A stretch of 64,000 bases of DNA from Haematococcus lacustris. Taxonomy: Eukaryota; Chlorophyta; Chlorophyceae; Chlamydomonadales; Haematococcaceae. Location: assembly GCA_030144725.1 (NCBI GenBank), contig JASKMD010000207.1, positions 248,001-312,000 of the forward strand, given 5' to 3'. Of this stretch, positions 25,101 through 34,311 are shown in pieces. The notes beneath the pieces are model-generated. The model made no database searches and had not been told where the DNA came from. It saw only the letters and a program-made list of their open reading frames with translations. Numbering within the stretch: position 1 is the stretch's first letter; every line of letters begins with the position of its first letter. The translations under genes were made by a program, and so were the position numbers.

Positions 25101-25589
25101 AGAGCAATACGTTGCGTGGCAGAGCTATCTGCGTAGATGGCTGCGAGCTCGCCTTTGATGCTGGCTGCGTGGCCATTTGCGACGTCGTGAGGCGTGGAAG
25201 CTGTTTGGGATGCCAAGTTGGGATGAGTCTCTCTTTTCCTCGAACATGTCGAACATGTATTTCGAGTAGCACACGCCCTCCGTTGGGGGACTCGGCAGCT
25301 TTCAACCAGCTTTGACCGCCTTCGACCGCAACCGACCCTGTTGCGACGACCCCATCGATTCTGGGACAATTGACAGGCTTCGATAACCCGAGGGAAAATG
25401 TCCGACGCAGCTTCGATCGCTTTCAACCGCAATCGATCCCATTTCGATGACCCCATCGATTCTGCAACAATCGACAGGTTTCGATGACCCGGGGGAAAAT
25501 GTCCGACGTAGCCTTCGCCACCCTTCACTAGCGCGTGGTGCGAGCGTCAGGCCTGTCACGGATTGGCATGGCCAATGGCCGGGGTGACC
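22123..25589. mobile_element. Non-autonomous DNA transposon with long terminal inverted repeats
   Basis: The left end starts ggtcaccccggccattgg, and the same sequence appears in reverse complement ending at 25589. Homology runs about 80 bp on the left, is interrupted by a nested element at 22204-23031, and resumes for a further 20-odd bp (cgtcggacattttccc). CATA flanks both ends (22119-22122 and 25590-25593), a plausible 4-bp target duplication. The interior holds subterminal repeats, including a roughly 101-bp direct duplication around 25320-25510 and many atcgat-rich segments. No transposase reading frame was recognised, so movement would need a partner in trans. The superfamily is not assigned. 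Confidence 0.75.
22204..23031. mobile_element. Nested 828-bp MITE-like element with TA target duplication
   Basis: Terminal inverted repeats begin tcgcggtaagtcacgcgcgc and match at about 72 of 73 positions. TA flanks both sides (22202-22203 and 23032-23033). Removing the element plus one TA rebuilds the outer transposon's repeat exactly as found intact at the other end (gaaggctacgtcggac), so the boundaries are firm. The TA duplication suggests Tc1/mariner-type transposition. The interior has no recognisable gene. Confidence 0.85.
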
Positions 25590-25699
25590 CATAGCTAGTT
25601 TGTCGGTTGCCAGGCACTGAGGTGGTCCTTCAGAGCCGTCCCCAAGGCCACCCTCCGGTTCTTTCTCTCGCAAACAGTACAGCTTCTCTTGCACACAGT

Positions 25700-25905
25700 G
25701 TAGCCCCAAGTGAAGACGCACGCCAAGTCATACCCGGCCACCCAGCTTCCAACGAGCTTCCTAGGGCCCTGTTCCATCTCACTCCTCTCACACGGGCGTT
25801 TATCCGCTACAGCTGCCCCTTCAGTGTGCCTCGTACTCACACTGCCCCGGTACTGCCTGCCCTATTCTCTGCCAGCCATTACCCTTACCCAGGATGAGCC
25901 GCAAC
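25700..25905 (+). repeat. Diverged copy of part of the Q/P-rich gene at 59.2-59.4 kb
   Basis: The stretch actgccccggtactgcctgc is identical in both places. Flanking sequence on either side (…cttcc..agggccctgttcca… and …ctctgccagcca…caggatgag…) matches 59230-59410 with many substitutions. It appears to be a partial gene duplication or dispersed fragment upstream of the methyltransferase gene. Confidence 0.6.
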
Positions 25906-26067
25906 ATGGGGAGAGCTGGACAGTTCTGTGTGCATGGTGCAAGCCCAGGCAATGGTCGCAGCAGACATCATCTGCTCTGACACTCACATATGCCACCTGG
26001 TGCTGGCTGATGCCGTCGGGCAGCCACTGGACGCAGGTCCGCCTTCCGCGACTGACACCTTGACCCG

Positions 26068-29000
26068 ATGCCGGCGCTTCCCAACGAACTAGACTTGCAA
26101 GGACAAATAGTTCGCTGCCGCTCTCTGTCCAGGAAGCTGGTGCGCCACATCGCACGTCACACCCGTCCCCTGCAGCAAACGACAGCTGCTGGACGAATCA
26201 CACACCACAGCTGCACCGCTGATGCGCAGACAACCGTGGCAGCAACAGAGATACGCACCTGACGGCATCACTTAGGTTCGGCGGTGACAATGCGTTGTTG
26301 TTTCATGCAGGTCTTTGCTGACCTGGAGGTGGATGGTGCTGGGTGCGGCTCGCCAAGCTTTGTTGAGCTGGCAATCAAGGCGGTGAGCTGCTGCAGCTAC
26401 TGCAGACCCCAGGCACACTCCACACTCCTTACAAGGTTAACCCTCACACTCCTTACGCTCCACACTCCCGCAGCTGTACCCACAAGATGTAAGCAGTTTA
26501 CAAAACATGCATACAGGTTTATCACCATCATAACCTCACTGTCATCATCACCATTGTCCCACACACATGTGCACCTCTAGTGACAGCCCTGGTGTAAATG
26601 TGGGACACCCCTAGCTACACGCCTTGTGTGACCCGACTCATGTGCATGCCTCTCTAGGCCCCCCCACACACTCAGGTCAGTTCCCAGCGTAGCCACAGCC
26701 TGAGTGTGCTGGTGTGGTGTGTGCAGGGGGCTCAGGGGGACGTCAGCCGCATCATGGGCCCCTGCCACAAGCTACGGTGAGGAAACTCTAGACCCCTGAA
26801 CCTCAGGCCTCACCAGCTGCTTGATGCATGGACATGCAAAGACATGAAACCCTTTGCACATTGGTTGACCTCTCAATGCTGCAGGCAAGAGTGTAGTTTG
26901 TTCAGTGATGTGAAAGGTATGGAATCCATTAGCCACACAAGCCTTTAGCCTCTCTTGCCAGCTCTGGGAAAGGCTCAGTGAAAGCCAAAACTGTGCAAAG
27001 CCACATTCGTGTGCAAATCCTAACCATGGCAGATCTGTCTAACTTGGTCTCTGCTGTCATCGGATCATACAAGACATACTCGTCTGAGTTGGTCCCTGCG
27101 GTCGTCTGATGCTGCCACACCCCTTGCTGGCACACCCCCTGCTGTCGTCTGAAGCTGCCTCACCCCTGGCCATGAGCCCCTCCAGCTGAGCTGGCCATAG
27201 CTGCTGCACCTGCCCTCTGCAGCCTGGGTGACATCGTGAGAGTGAGGGGTGTGGTGGACGCCCATGGCTCACTCCTGGTCACATCCCTGATTGTGGTCAC
27301 ACCTTGGGCTGCCCGCTTCTCACACTTGGCTCCTGGCGTCAATGTACCACACTTTGAGCCCTCCCAAGCCAGCGTGGCCTGGCAGCAGGCTGTGCAGGCG
27401 CAGCGGCAGGCATTGAGGCAGCACAGCAGGCAGGGCCCTGGGCAGCAGGCGGGGCAGCAGGCGGGGCAGCAGCAGGTGGGACAGCTGGCAGAGCAGCAGG
27501 AGGGGCAGCAACAAGGTCTGGCAGCCTCAGCCTCCCCCTCTCACAGCTTGCTGGGCAGGGTGGGGGGGCTGTTTACAGGGCAGCAGGACGAGCAGCGAGA
27601 CATGCAGCAGGCGACGCATGAGGCAAGACGGCAGGAGGCAAGGCTGCAGCAAGGCGGGGCCGCTCCTGGCCAACCCCCTCATGGCTCGGTGTTGGGAGTA
27701 TCAGTGCTGCTGCCGCCCCCTCAGCAAACATGGACTCAGTCTGAACAGAGCAACCTAGCCATGCCAGCCTTGTCTGATGCAGCGGCAGGAGGAGGAGGAG
27801 GAGGAGAAGGGGGAGGAGCATCGACCTTGACCTTGACCACAGCTGCAGCGACGGCAGCAGCAGGAGCAGCAGGAGCAGTGGCGGCAGCAGCAGCAGCAGC
27901 AACGGCCAGGACGCATGTGGAAGCAGAGAGTCAGGCAGGGACTGGGCCAGATGCAGCAGGGGAGGCAGCAGGGGGCCTAGGTGCAGGAGCGGCTGGGAGC
28001 AGCCAGGTAGTGTGCAAGCACTGGCTCAACACGGGACGCTGCTGGAAAGGGGCCGCCTGCCCTCATGCCCATCTGCAGGCCGGCAGCAGTCGCACCGCTG
28101 CCATGCACTGCTACCTTGCTGACAGGCGAGTCTCTTGCAAAATGAAAAAGACAAGAAGGGGAAAACAGGGTGCTTCCTTGTCCCTACCCTGCCCTTGAGG
28201 CCTGGCTCATGGGTGCTGCAGGGGGGTGAGCGTGGGTGCCGCAGACATTCTTTGCCAGCAGGATGCTTCTTTGGCTTGGACTCTCCCACTCAACCCTGAC
28301 CCTGACCCTGACCCTGACCCTGACCCTGACCCTGACCCTGACCCTGACCCTGACCCTGACCCTGACCCTGACCCTGACCCTGACCCTGACCCTGACCCTG
28401 GCACTGGCACCTCTCATTGCCCAGCATTCCCCTGCCACTACCTCCCATCTCGCCTCCTGCCTCTATACCATGACCGCTTCCTTCCCGCTCACCCTCACCC
28501 CTGACGCCCTGCCCCACTCCATGCCCCGCCCACAAGGCCCTACACAGGGTTAGGTGTGTACCCCTCACGCCCTGCTCCGGCCCCTACCCACCCCCTGCAG
28601 ACAAGAATCCCGGCGTCGTGGTGCTGCAGCCGCTGGCTTTGAGGTTCATGACGCCGGCAGCGCCGCGGACCGAGTGGCCAGGGCCTGCGTTCTGGCTGCT
28701 TGGATTGTGGAGCAGTATGGCGTGGCTGCGTTGAACAGGGGCAGCGGCGTGCTGGATGTCGCAGGGGGCAGGGGCGCGCTGTCCTTCCAGCTGCAGGTCA
28801 GTGACCAGCGGCTACTGCTGGAGCCTAGCTCAGGGGCAGCAGCATGGGCTCACTGGCATCAGGCCATCGTCTCAGCCTCAGGTGGGTTAGGTGCCTGGCT
28901 TGCGAGCAGCATTCCTCCACTATGTCATTGCTGTTTGCTTCCCATGCACCTCGGGCGCCTCGGGCTCACAGCCCTGAAAGCCAGCAACCGACGATGCCTC

Positions 29001-32000
29001 ATGCCCCATGCCCCATGCTTCATGCCCCATGCCCCATGCATCCTGCCCCATGCCTCATGCATCATGCTTCATGCCCCATGCATCATGCTTCATGCCTCAT
29101 GCCCCATGCATCATGTCCCATGCCTCATGCATCATGCCCATGCCTCATGCCCGCAACCAAAGATGCCTCATGCCTCAGCACCCAGCAGCCTCACAGCCCT
29201 GACCTATCCTTGTTTGTATAACCTGGCAACAGTCCTTTGCTCCTAGTCCTGAACACACCCTGTTTGTGTAGTCTCATCCTGTATCCATTCAGATTGTGAA
29301 GAGATGCCACGGATCCTGCATGCGCCTGCCAAAGATGCTGCAGCATGCAGCGCCTGGGCCTCATAAATTTGAACATCTTAAACTCGCATTGTGTGATACG
29401 CATATGGGGCTGCTGCGCATGCGGCCATTTTCTAGCGTGCCTCTGACCTATTCTGTGCACTGTAAATTGTGCATGCAACAGCAGCACTGTCCTCCAATGT
29501 CCTCGATAGCACCTGGGTCGATAATGCTGTGCGGCCATGTCAGCTGTTGGCATCATGCCAGTCTCGAATACACCTTGCGCCCTCATCATGGTATGGCATG
29601 CTCCAGACGGCATTGCTACAAAACACACACTGTGGTGCCTCGAGTGCCTGCAATGGTGGTTGGCGTGTCTGGTACTGCATGGCTTGCAAGGCTGGCTCTC
29701 ACATGGCTGCACAGCATGCACAGCATCCATGCATGGCAACATTGCAGCAAGGGCAGAAAGGTGGCTACAGGGCTGCTTCAGCTCAGAATGGTGGAGTGGA
29801 GAATTAAGGGACCCCCCTCCCAAACTGGCATGTTGTAAGCTGACCACACTCCTTGCCCTTGGCTGGCAGCTTCCCCTGCTCTGGCCAGTAGCACAGTTGA
29901 GCATTTGCAGACCTAGCCTGACCTGGCCTCAACTGACCTCAACTGGCTTGACCTGACCCTGCCTGCCCTGGTTGCTGTTCAGGTTCGGCACGGAGTGAAG
30001 GTCACATTGGTTGAACCGCGGCCTCTGAAGCTGAGCCGGCAACAGCACCGCCTCCTGGAGCAGCTGCAGGTACGTGTAATGTAATATAAATAGTAAGGGG
30101 TGGGGGCAATGGCTTGAGTAAACAACATGCAGGGCCCAAACCTGCAGGGCTGGCAGGTCAAAGAGCAGCAGCAGCTGTGGTGTTGAGGGGGCTTGTAATG
30201 AGCCTGGCTGGAAGTCAGTGGGTGCGGTGCTCGGGGTTGGTGGTCCACAGTAGGCTCCACAGCAAGCTGTTGTGGTGCGGGGCGGTGAAGGGGCGGCAGT
30301 CGGCACCACAGCCTCGAGGTGGTGAGGGGTGCCTGGGTGGTAGGCTAGCAATCAGTCAGCCAAGGGTCAGTGGGGTGCACTTGGGTCCTTACAATGAGCC
30401 CTACAATGCATACACAGTAAGGTTTCTAATTTGAACATCTTTTAATGTTCAAGGCCCCGTGCCACTTCAATCCAGTACCATTGTGAAAGCCGAGCACATA
30501 GCCGTGCAGCTCTTTATAACACCTCTCCACTGTGCCTTTCATTGTCTCCTTATGCCTACTAGCTGCCAAGATATCACATGTTTTAGTACCCTACCCCCAA
30601 AAATCCAGTTTTGCATTGAAAGTCCTCTAATGTGAACATGCCGTCGCCCCTATCCACCTACACAAAGACTGGTACCAAAACTTTTATTGATGTTGCTACC
30701 CATCCCACTGCCCCTAGCAAGGCCAGCAGCTGGTCAAAAACATTACCCAGTAGCAGTCCATAGGCACTTGAAGTTGTGCACATGCACATGCAAGCATGCT
30801 ACATGCAAGATCCCTTCCTGGCCTTGGCTGCTTTCTTGGCTGCCTCAGCAACCACCTCATGCTTGAAATAGAACCTATCCTCTGCTGGGAAACGTAAGCT
30901 GGGCTGCGGTTGGGCTGATCGTTGAGCTGCAACACGCAACATTGCGTCATCGACGGCCAAGGGGATCCAGGGTTTGAATGCTGGTTGCTGCTTGCCACCC
31001 TCCACGCTGGCTGCTGCTGCTGCTAGCATGTTGTCCTTGTTTGGGGGGTACAGGCCAGTCTTCTCAAATGCCCGCTGTAGTGGCTGCATGGAGAAGCCCA
31101 CAGAGTAGTGCATGGCGGTGTCCACCAGGCTGATGATCTGAGAAGGCGAAGGGTTAAAACCCTCCGCACCGGCCAAGAAGGCAGCATGTCCCAACAGCTT
31201 TTGATAGTGAGCTTTGACACTGCCGAACAGCTGGTCCCATGGCTGGAGGAAGGAAGTGCATTGCGCAGGCAAGATGACCAGGTCAAAGCCATGCACCCTG
31301 GCTGCCTCCTTGGTGTCGTTGCTGAAGCGAGAGGCGTGCCCATCTAGCACCAGCAGCGCACGGTTGGTGGGGCTCACACCGCCTGGGATTTGCTTCGCCA
31401 TTACGTCCAACAGCTTGGGGAACAGCCTGCCGTCCATCATGTGTGTGCCCTCCTTGAGGATGATGGAAGACTGTGGGTAGAAGTGGATTGCACCCAGGGC
31501 GTTGTGGCTCAACTGCTTGCCGGCGTACACAAAGTTAGGTGGCATGACGCAACCATCCGCTGAACCCCAGGCCACGCATGTGTAGCTGCGCCTCGAGTTG
31601 GAAGCTGCGCTTTGAAACACATGCTTGGCGCCGGTGGTGGCCAGCACCCTCTCATGGCACTCAGCTTGGAAGCCCGTCTCATCCATGTTGAAGATGCGAT
31701 CAGGGCGCTGCTTGTAGGTCTGAGGCTGCACCCTCCTCCCTGCTGCATCCTTGCTCACACACACCCTGCTTAGTGCTGGCTGCCATGTCCCCTCAAACCA
31801 CTCCCCCAACCCATTAATGTTGGTAGCAGCCATGCGCCTATTCTTGGTGACGGGAGTCGCCTTACGCAGTGACAGGCCCTGCCGCCGCATGAATCCTTGG
31901 CGCCATCTCTTGCCAGGAGCCTTCCCCTTGAAGGGGTCCACCTTGCCCTTGCGCCCCATGACCCGTTGTGTTGTCCTCACGGCTGCAAGCAATGCCGTCT

Positions 32001-34204
32001 TGGTGACCCCCACGCCCTGCTGCTGGCCCCTCACCACCAAGTCCCGCAGCTGCTCCTCTTGCACAGCTGACAAAGCAGTTGGGCGCCCACGTTTTGCAAT
32101 CACCCCACCCCGCTTTATGACTCTGTAGAGGGTGGCATATGGAACGCCATGTTCCCGGGCCACAGCTGGTATGGATGGCTGTGGCTGGCCCCTCTTGACC
32201 TTCAGGTAAGCATTAGCAGCTGCCAAGAGCCTTTTGGCCCTCTCGCCTTCTCTGTCTACAGCCAAGCTGGACTGCCGGGAAGCACCGGTGGCCGGTTTGG
32301 CCATAGGGGCTGGTGGTGTGCGGTAGCACCTGGGCACATGAGGCCGAAAAAATGACATGAGCGCTTAGAAACAATACTTTCGACGCAAGGCCGCGGCCAA
32401 AGGGCAGCAGAAGATCGAAGCGCACTAACTGTGCTACATCGTGTACCCACCAAGGTTTCTAGAAGGGCCGAGCTCGCACGGGTAACTCGTCGCGCTAGTG
32501 CACGCGGGACCTTAACAGCCGGTAGGGTTCAAACGGGCGTGACCGGCGGCAACCATATTTACGCCGACCAAACGCGTTGATCCGTTTCAAACCGACTCAC
32601 ACCATCCTTGTAACCTCCAAAGACCGTGTATGAAAGGAAGCGTGCGTGTTGAAGGGAGACATTGGGAGAACGGCCAAATCAGGCGTGTTCAAATTATGTG
32701 CTTTACTGTGTAGACCATGGTGCAAGGTCTTTCCTAAGGACAAAGGTCGCCAAGGTGTTGTAAAGGTGGAAGGGAACTTTGAAATTAAAAAACCTGAAAA
32801 CTGAATGGGACAGCAGGAGTGGAGGTTGCCTTCATGTGCTACTATGTGGGGGGCCTGGGTTTGTGTGTGCAGGTCTCCATAGGCCCCGCCCCCACCAGCT
32901 ACCCAGCAGCTTCTGTTCCCACGCCAGCTCACAAGGCAGGGCGTGCGCATGCTTTGGATGCTGCGCCAAGCACCGTTGGCCTGGCTACGGATCCTGACAA
33001 TACTGAGTTAAAACATTTACTCCCTCCAGCCTCTTCTCAGCAGCCTCTACCGGCTCAGCAGCCGATACACACAGTGCCGCTGCCGCTGCAAGGGTCCCCT
33101 CTACCAACGCAGTTTGGCAGGCGAGAGCCTGGCGACTTGACACCGGGGTCTCGGGGAGCACAGCCGGGTATGGCACAAGCGGTCGTCGACCCTCCGGTGC
33201 TATGCCATCGCTTGGTGACCGGCCATGTCATAACTCAAGTGCAGGCCTGGTTCACGCAACAGTTATGGTCGCAAGCTCCAGCGACGTCGCGAGAAGCAGC
33301 GGCAGAATGTGGGGAAGGTCCATGTGAGGGGAGCGGCACTGCGTACGATGCGGGGAGCGGTGTCATGGTCGGGGGCACGGCGCTAGGTGAGCCCATGACG
33401 GATCCGCTGCATACAGACTGGCGGTCGCTCTTGCGCGACTGCAGCCTCGTAGTCGGACTGCACCCCGACCAGGCTACTGACGAGATTCTCCGCTTTGCGA
33501 ATAGTGGCCGGCAACAAGCACAAGCGGCCGGTAGCGCAAACGACCAGCAGCAGCTCCAAAAAGGGAGGCCGTTCGTGATTGTGCCGTGCTGCGTCTTTCC
33601 ACGCCTCTTTACGCATCGACGTGTCAGGCGGGGGCTGCCAGCACAGCGGTCATCCGGACCCAGCGCCAAGTGTCAGGCCGCCGAGACGGCTGTCGGTGAC
33701 GCGCACGGGAGCTCTACGGACGAGCGCGCTAGGCCACATGACAACGATGGCGGTATGTGGGACCTTCCTGCCGAGCTATCACGCTCGTGGACGCTAGTGG
33801 ACCCACCTCCCGGTCAGGTTGCAGACGTAGACGGCAGCGGCATGCCTGAGCGTGCTAGCCAAACAGATCACATCTTTGATGTCAGGCACGACACAGCCTC
33901 GGACAGACACCGTGGCAGCCATGGTGAGGGGCGGGGCCCAGAACAGCGTGGCCCTGCTCCGCTCTCCGGAAGGCCGTTCGCCAGCGAACAAGTATACAAC
34001 GCCGATGCAAAACATGTCTTGCATGCCAGCCTCTCACAGGTCGCCGGCGAAGAGGATCGGGTGCCGGGACAGCCGCCTGAGGCGTGGGAGCCGGTAGTGA
34101 CGTATCGCCAATTGGTGGACTACCTCGTGCAAGAGGGTGGGCCAGGCACAGGATCCACGGTGCTGCCTCTGCAGGGCGCTAACATAGCAGTGTTTCGCAA
34201 ATAG
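26068..34204 (+). CDS. OB-fold / CCCH zinc finger / SAM-dependent methyltransferase fusion protein
   Basis: Seven exons join in phase: 26068-26139, 26311-26382, 26727-26776, 27223-28125, 28601-28796, 29983-30069 and 32873-34204. They give 904 codons ending in TAG. Residues 1 to about 100 resemble the nucleic-acid-binding OB fold of class II tRNA synthetases (RSLSRKL|VFADLEVDG, then LRLGDIVRVRG). A Q- and A-rich linker follows. A CCCH finger (C-x8-C-x5-C-x3-H, around VCKHWLNTGRCW) sits near residue 328. The methyltransferase has motif I GVLDVAGGRG, the following strand KVTLVEPRPLKLS, and the C-terminal motifs LVVGLHPDQATDEIL, FVIVPCCVFPRLF and TYRQLVDYL. The domain content suggests RNA modification, which is inference. 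The intron after 28125 uses a GC donor (AG|GCGAGT). The last intron contains the pogo-like element. A TGTAA polyadenylation-type signal lies near 34316. Confidence 0.85.
28291..28399. repeat. (CCCTGA)n hexamer array
   Basis: About 18 pure units lie in the methyltransferase intron between exons 27223-28125 and 28601-28796. This is the reverse complement of the GGGTCA family seen at 15-17 kb. Confidence 0.96.
28998..29150. repeat. Imperfect CATGCCCCATG / CATGCATCATG repeat
   Basis: Many short units built from catgcc, ccatgc and tcatgc, rich in the palindrome CATG, lie in the methyltransferase intron between exons 28601-28796 and 29983-30069. Confidence 0.8.
29848..29893 (+). repeat. Dispersed repeat copy, shared with 35938-35985
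   Basis: About 46 bp (containing cttgcccttggctggcagct and ctggccagtagcacag) recur almost unchanged near 35938-35985. The first copy lies in a methyltransferase intron, the second in a glycosyltransferase intron. It is probably the remnant of a dispersed element. Confidence 0.7.
30413..32710 (-). mobile_element. Pogo/Tigger-like DNA transposon, apparently intact
   Basis: Ends begin cacagtaa and share 20 of 25 terminal bases in inverted orientation (30413-30437 and 32686-32710). Both ends are flanked by TA (30411-30412 and 32711-32712), the target duplication typical of the Tc1/mariner superfamily. Subterminal gaaca-type repeats occur inside the left end. The 2298-bp element lies within one intron of the methyltransferase gene, antisense to it, and encodes a full-length transposase. 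Confidence 0.88.
30799..32358 (-). CDS. Pogo/Tigger-type DDE transposase
   Basis: A single uninterrupted reading frame of 519 residues cuts and integrates its own element at TA sites. An N-terminal helix-turn-helix of the psq/CENP-B type is seen around residues 60-83 (IPAVAREHGVPYATLYRVIK). It is followed by a second DNA-binding-like region and then the catalytic domain. The three acidic residues are D226 in FNMDETGF, D339 in ALLVLDGH and D375 in FLQPWDQLFG. The D339-D375 spacing and the final aspartate fit the pogo/Tigger group. No frameshift or stop interrupts it, so it may be recently active. Start is the ATG at 32358. Confidence 0.93.
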   Translation of the reverse strand: MSFFRPHVPRCYRTPPAPMAKPATGASRQSSLAVDREGERAKRLLAAANAYLKVKRGQPQPSIPAVAREHGVPYATLYRVIKRGGVIAKRGRPTALSAVQEEQLRDLVVRGQQQGVGVTKTALLAAVRTTQRVMGRKGKVDPFKGKAPGKRWRQGFMRRQGLSLRKATPVTKNRRMAATNINGLGEWFEGTWQPALSRVCVSKDAAGRRVQPQTYKQRPDRIFNMDETGFQAECHERVLATTGAKHVFQSAASNSRRSYTCVAWGSADGCVMPPNFVYAGKQLSHNALGAIHFYPQSSIILKEGTHMMDGRLFPKLLDVMAKQIPGGVSPTNRALLVLDGHASRFSNDTKEAARVHGFDLVILPAQCTSFLQPWDQLFGSVKAHYQKLLGHAAFLAGAEGFNPSPSQIISLVDTAMHYSVGFSMQPLQRAFEKTGLYPPNKDNMLAAAAASVEGGKQQPAFKPWIPLAVDDAMLRVAAQRSAQPQPSLRFPAEDRFYFKHEVVAEAAKKAAKARKGSCM

Positions 34205-34311
34205 TCGTCCATGCTGGCTTAGTCAGCACCCGTGAAAACGTCTCCGTGAGAGTAGCGGACCGCGGCTTGGCATACACTCCGGACACTCGTGAAGCGTGCG
34301 CAGTACGGAGC

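Noticed and set aside
30799..32358. Transposase as part of the host methyltransferase gene
   Set aside because: It lies on the opposite strand inside an intron, bounded by its own inverted repeats and TA duplications.
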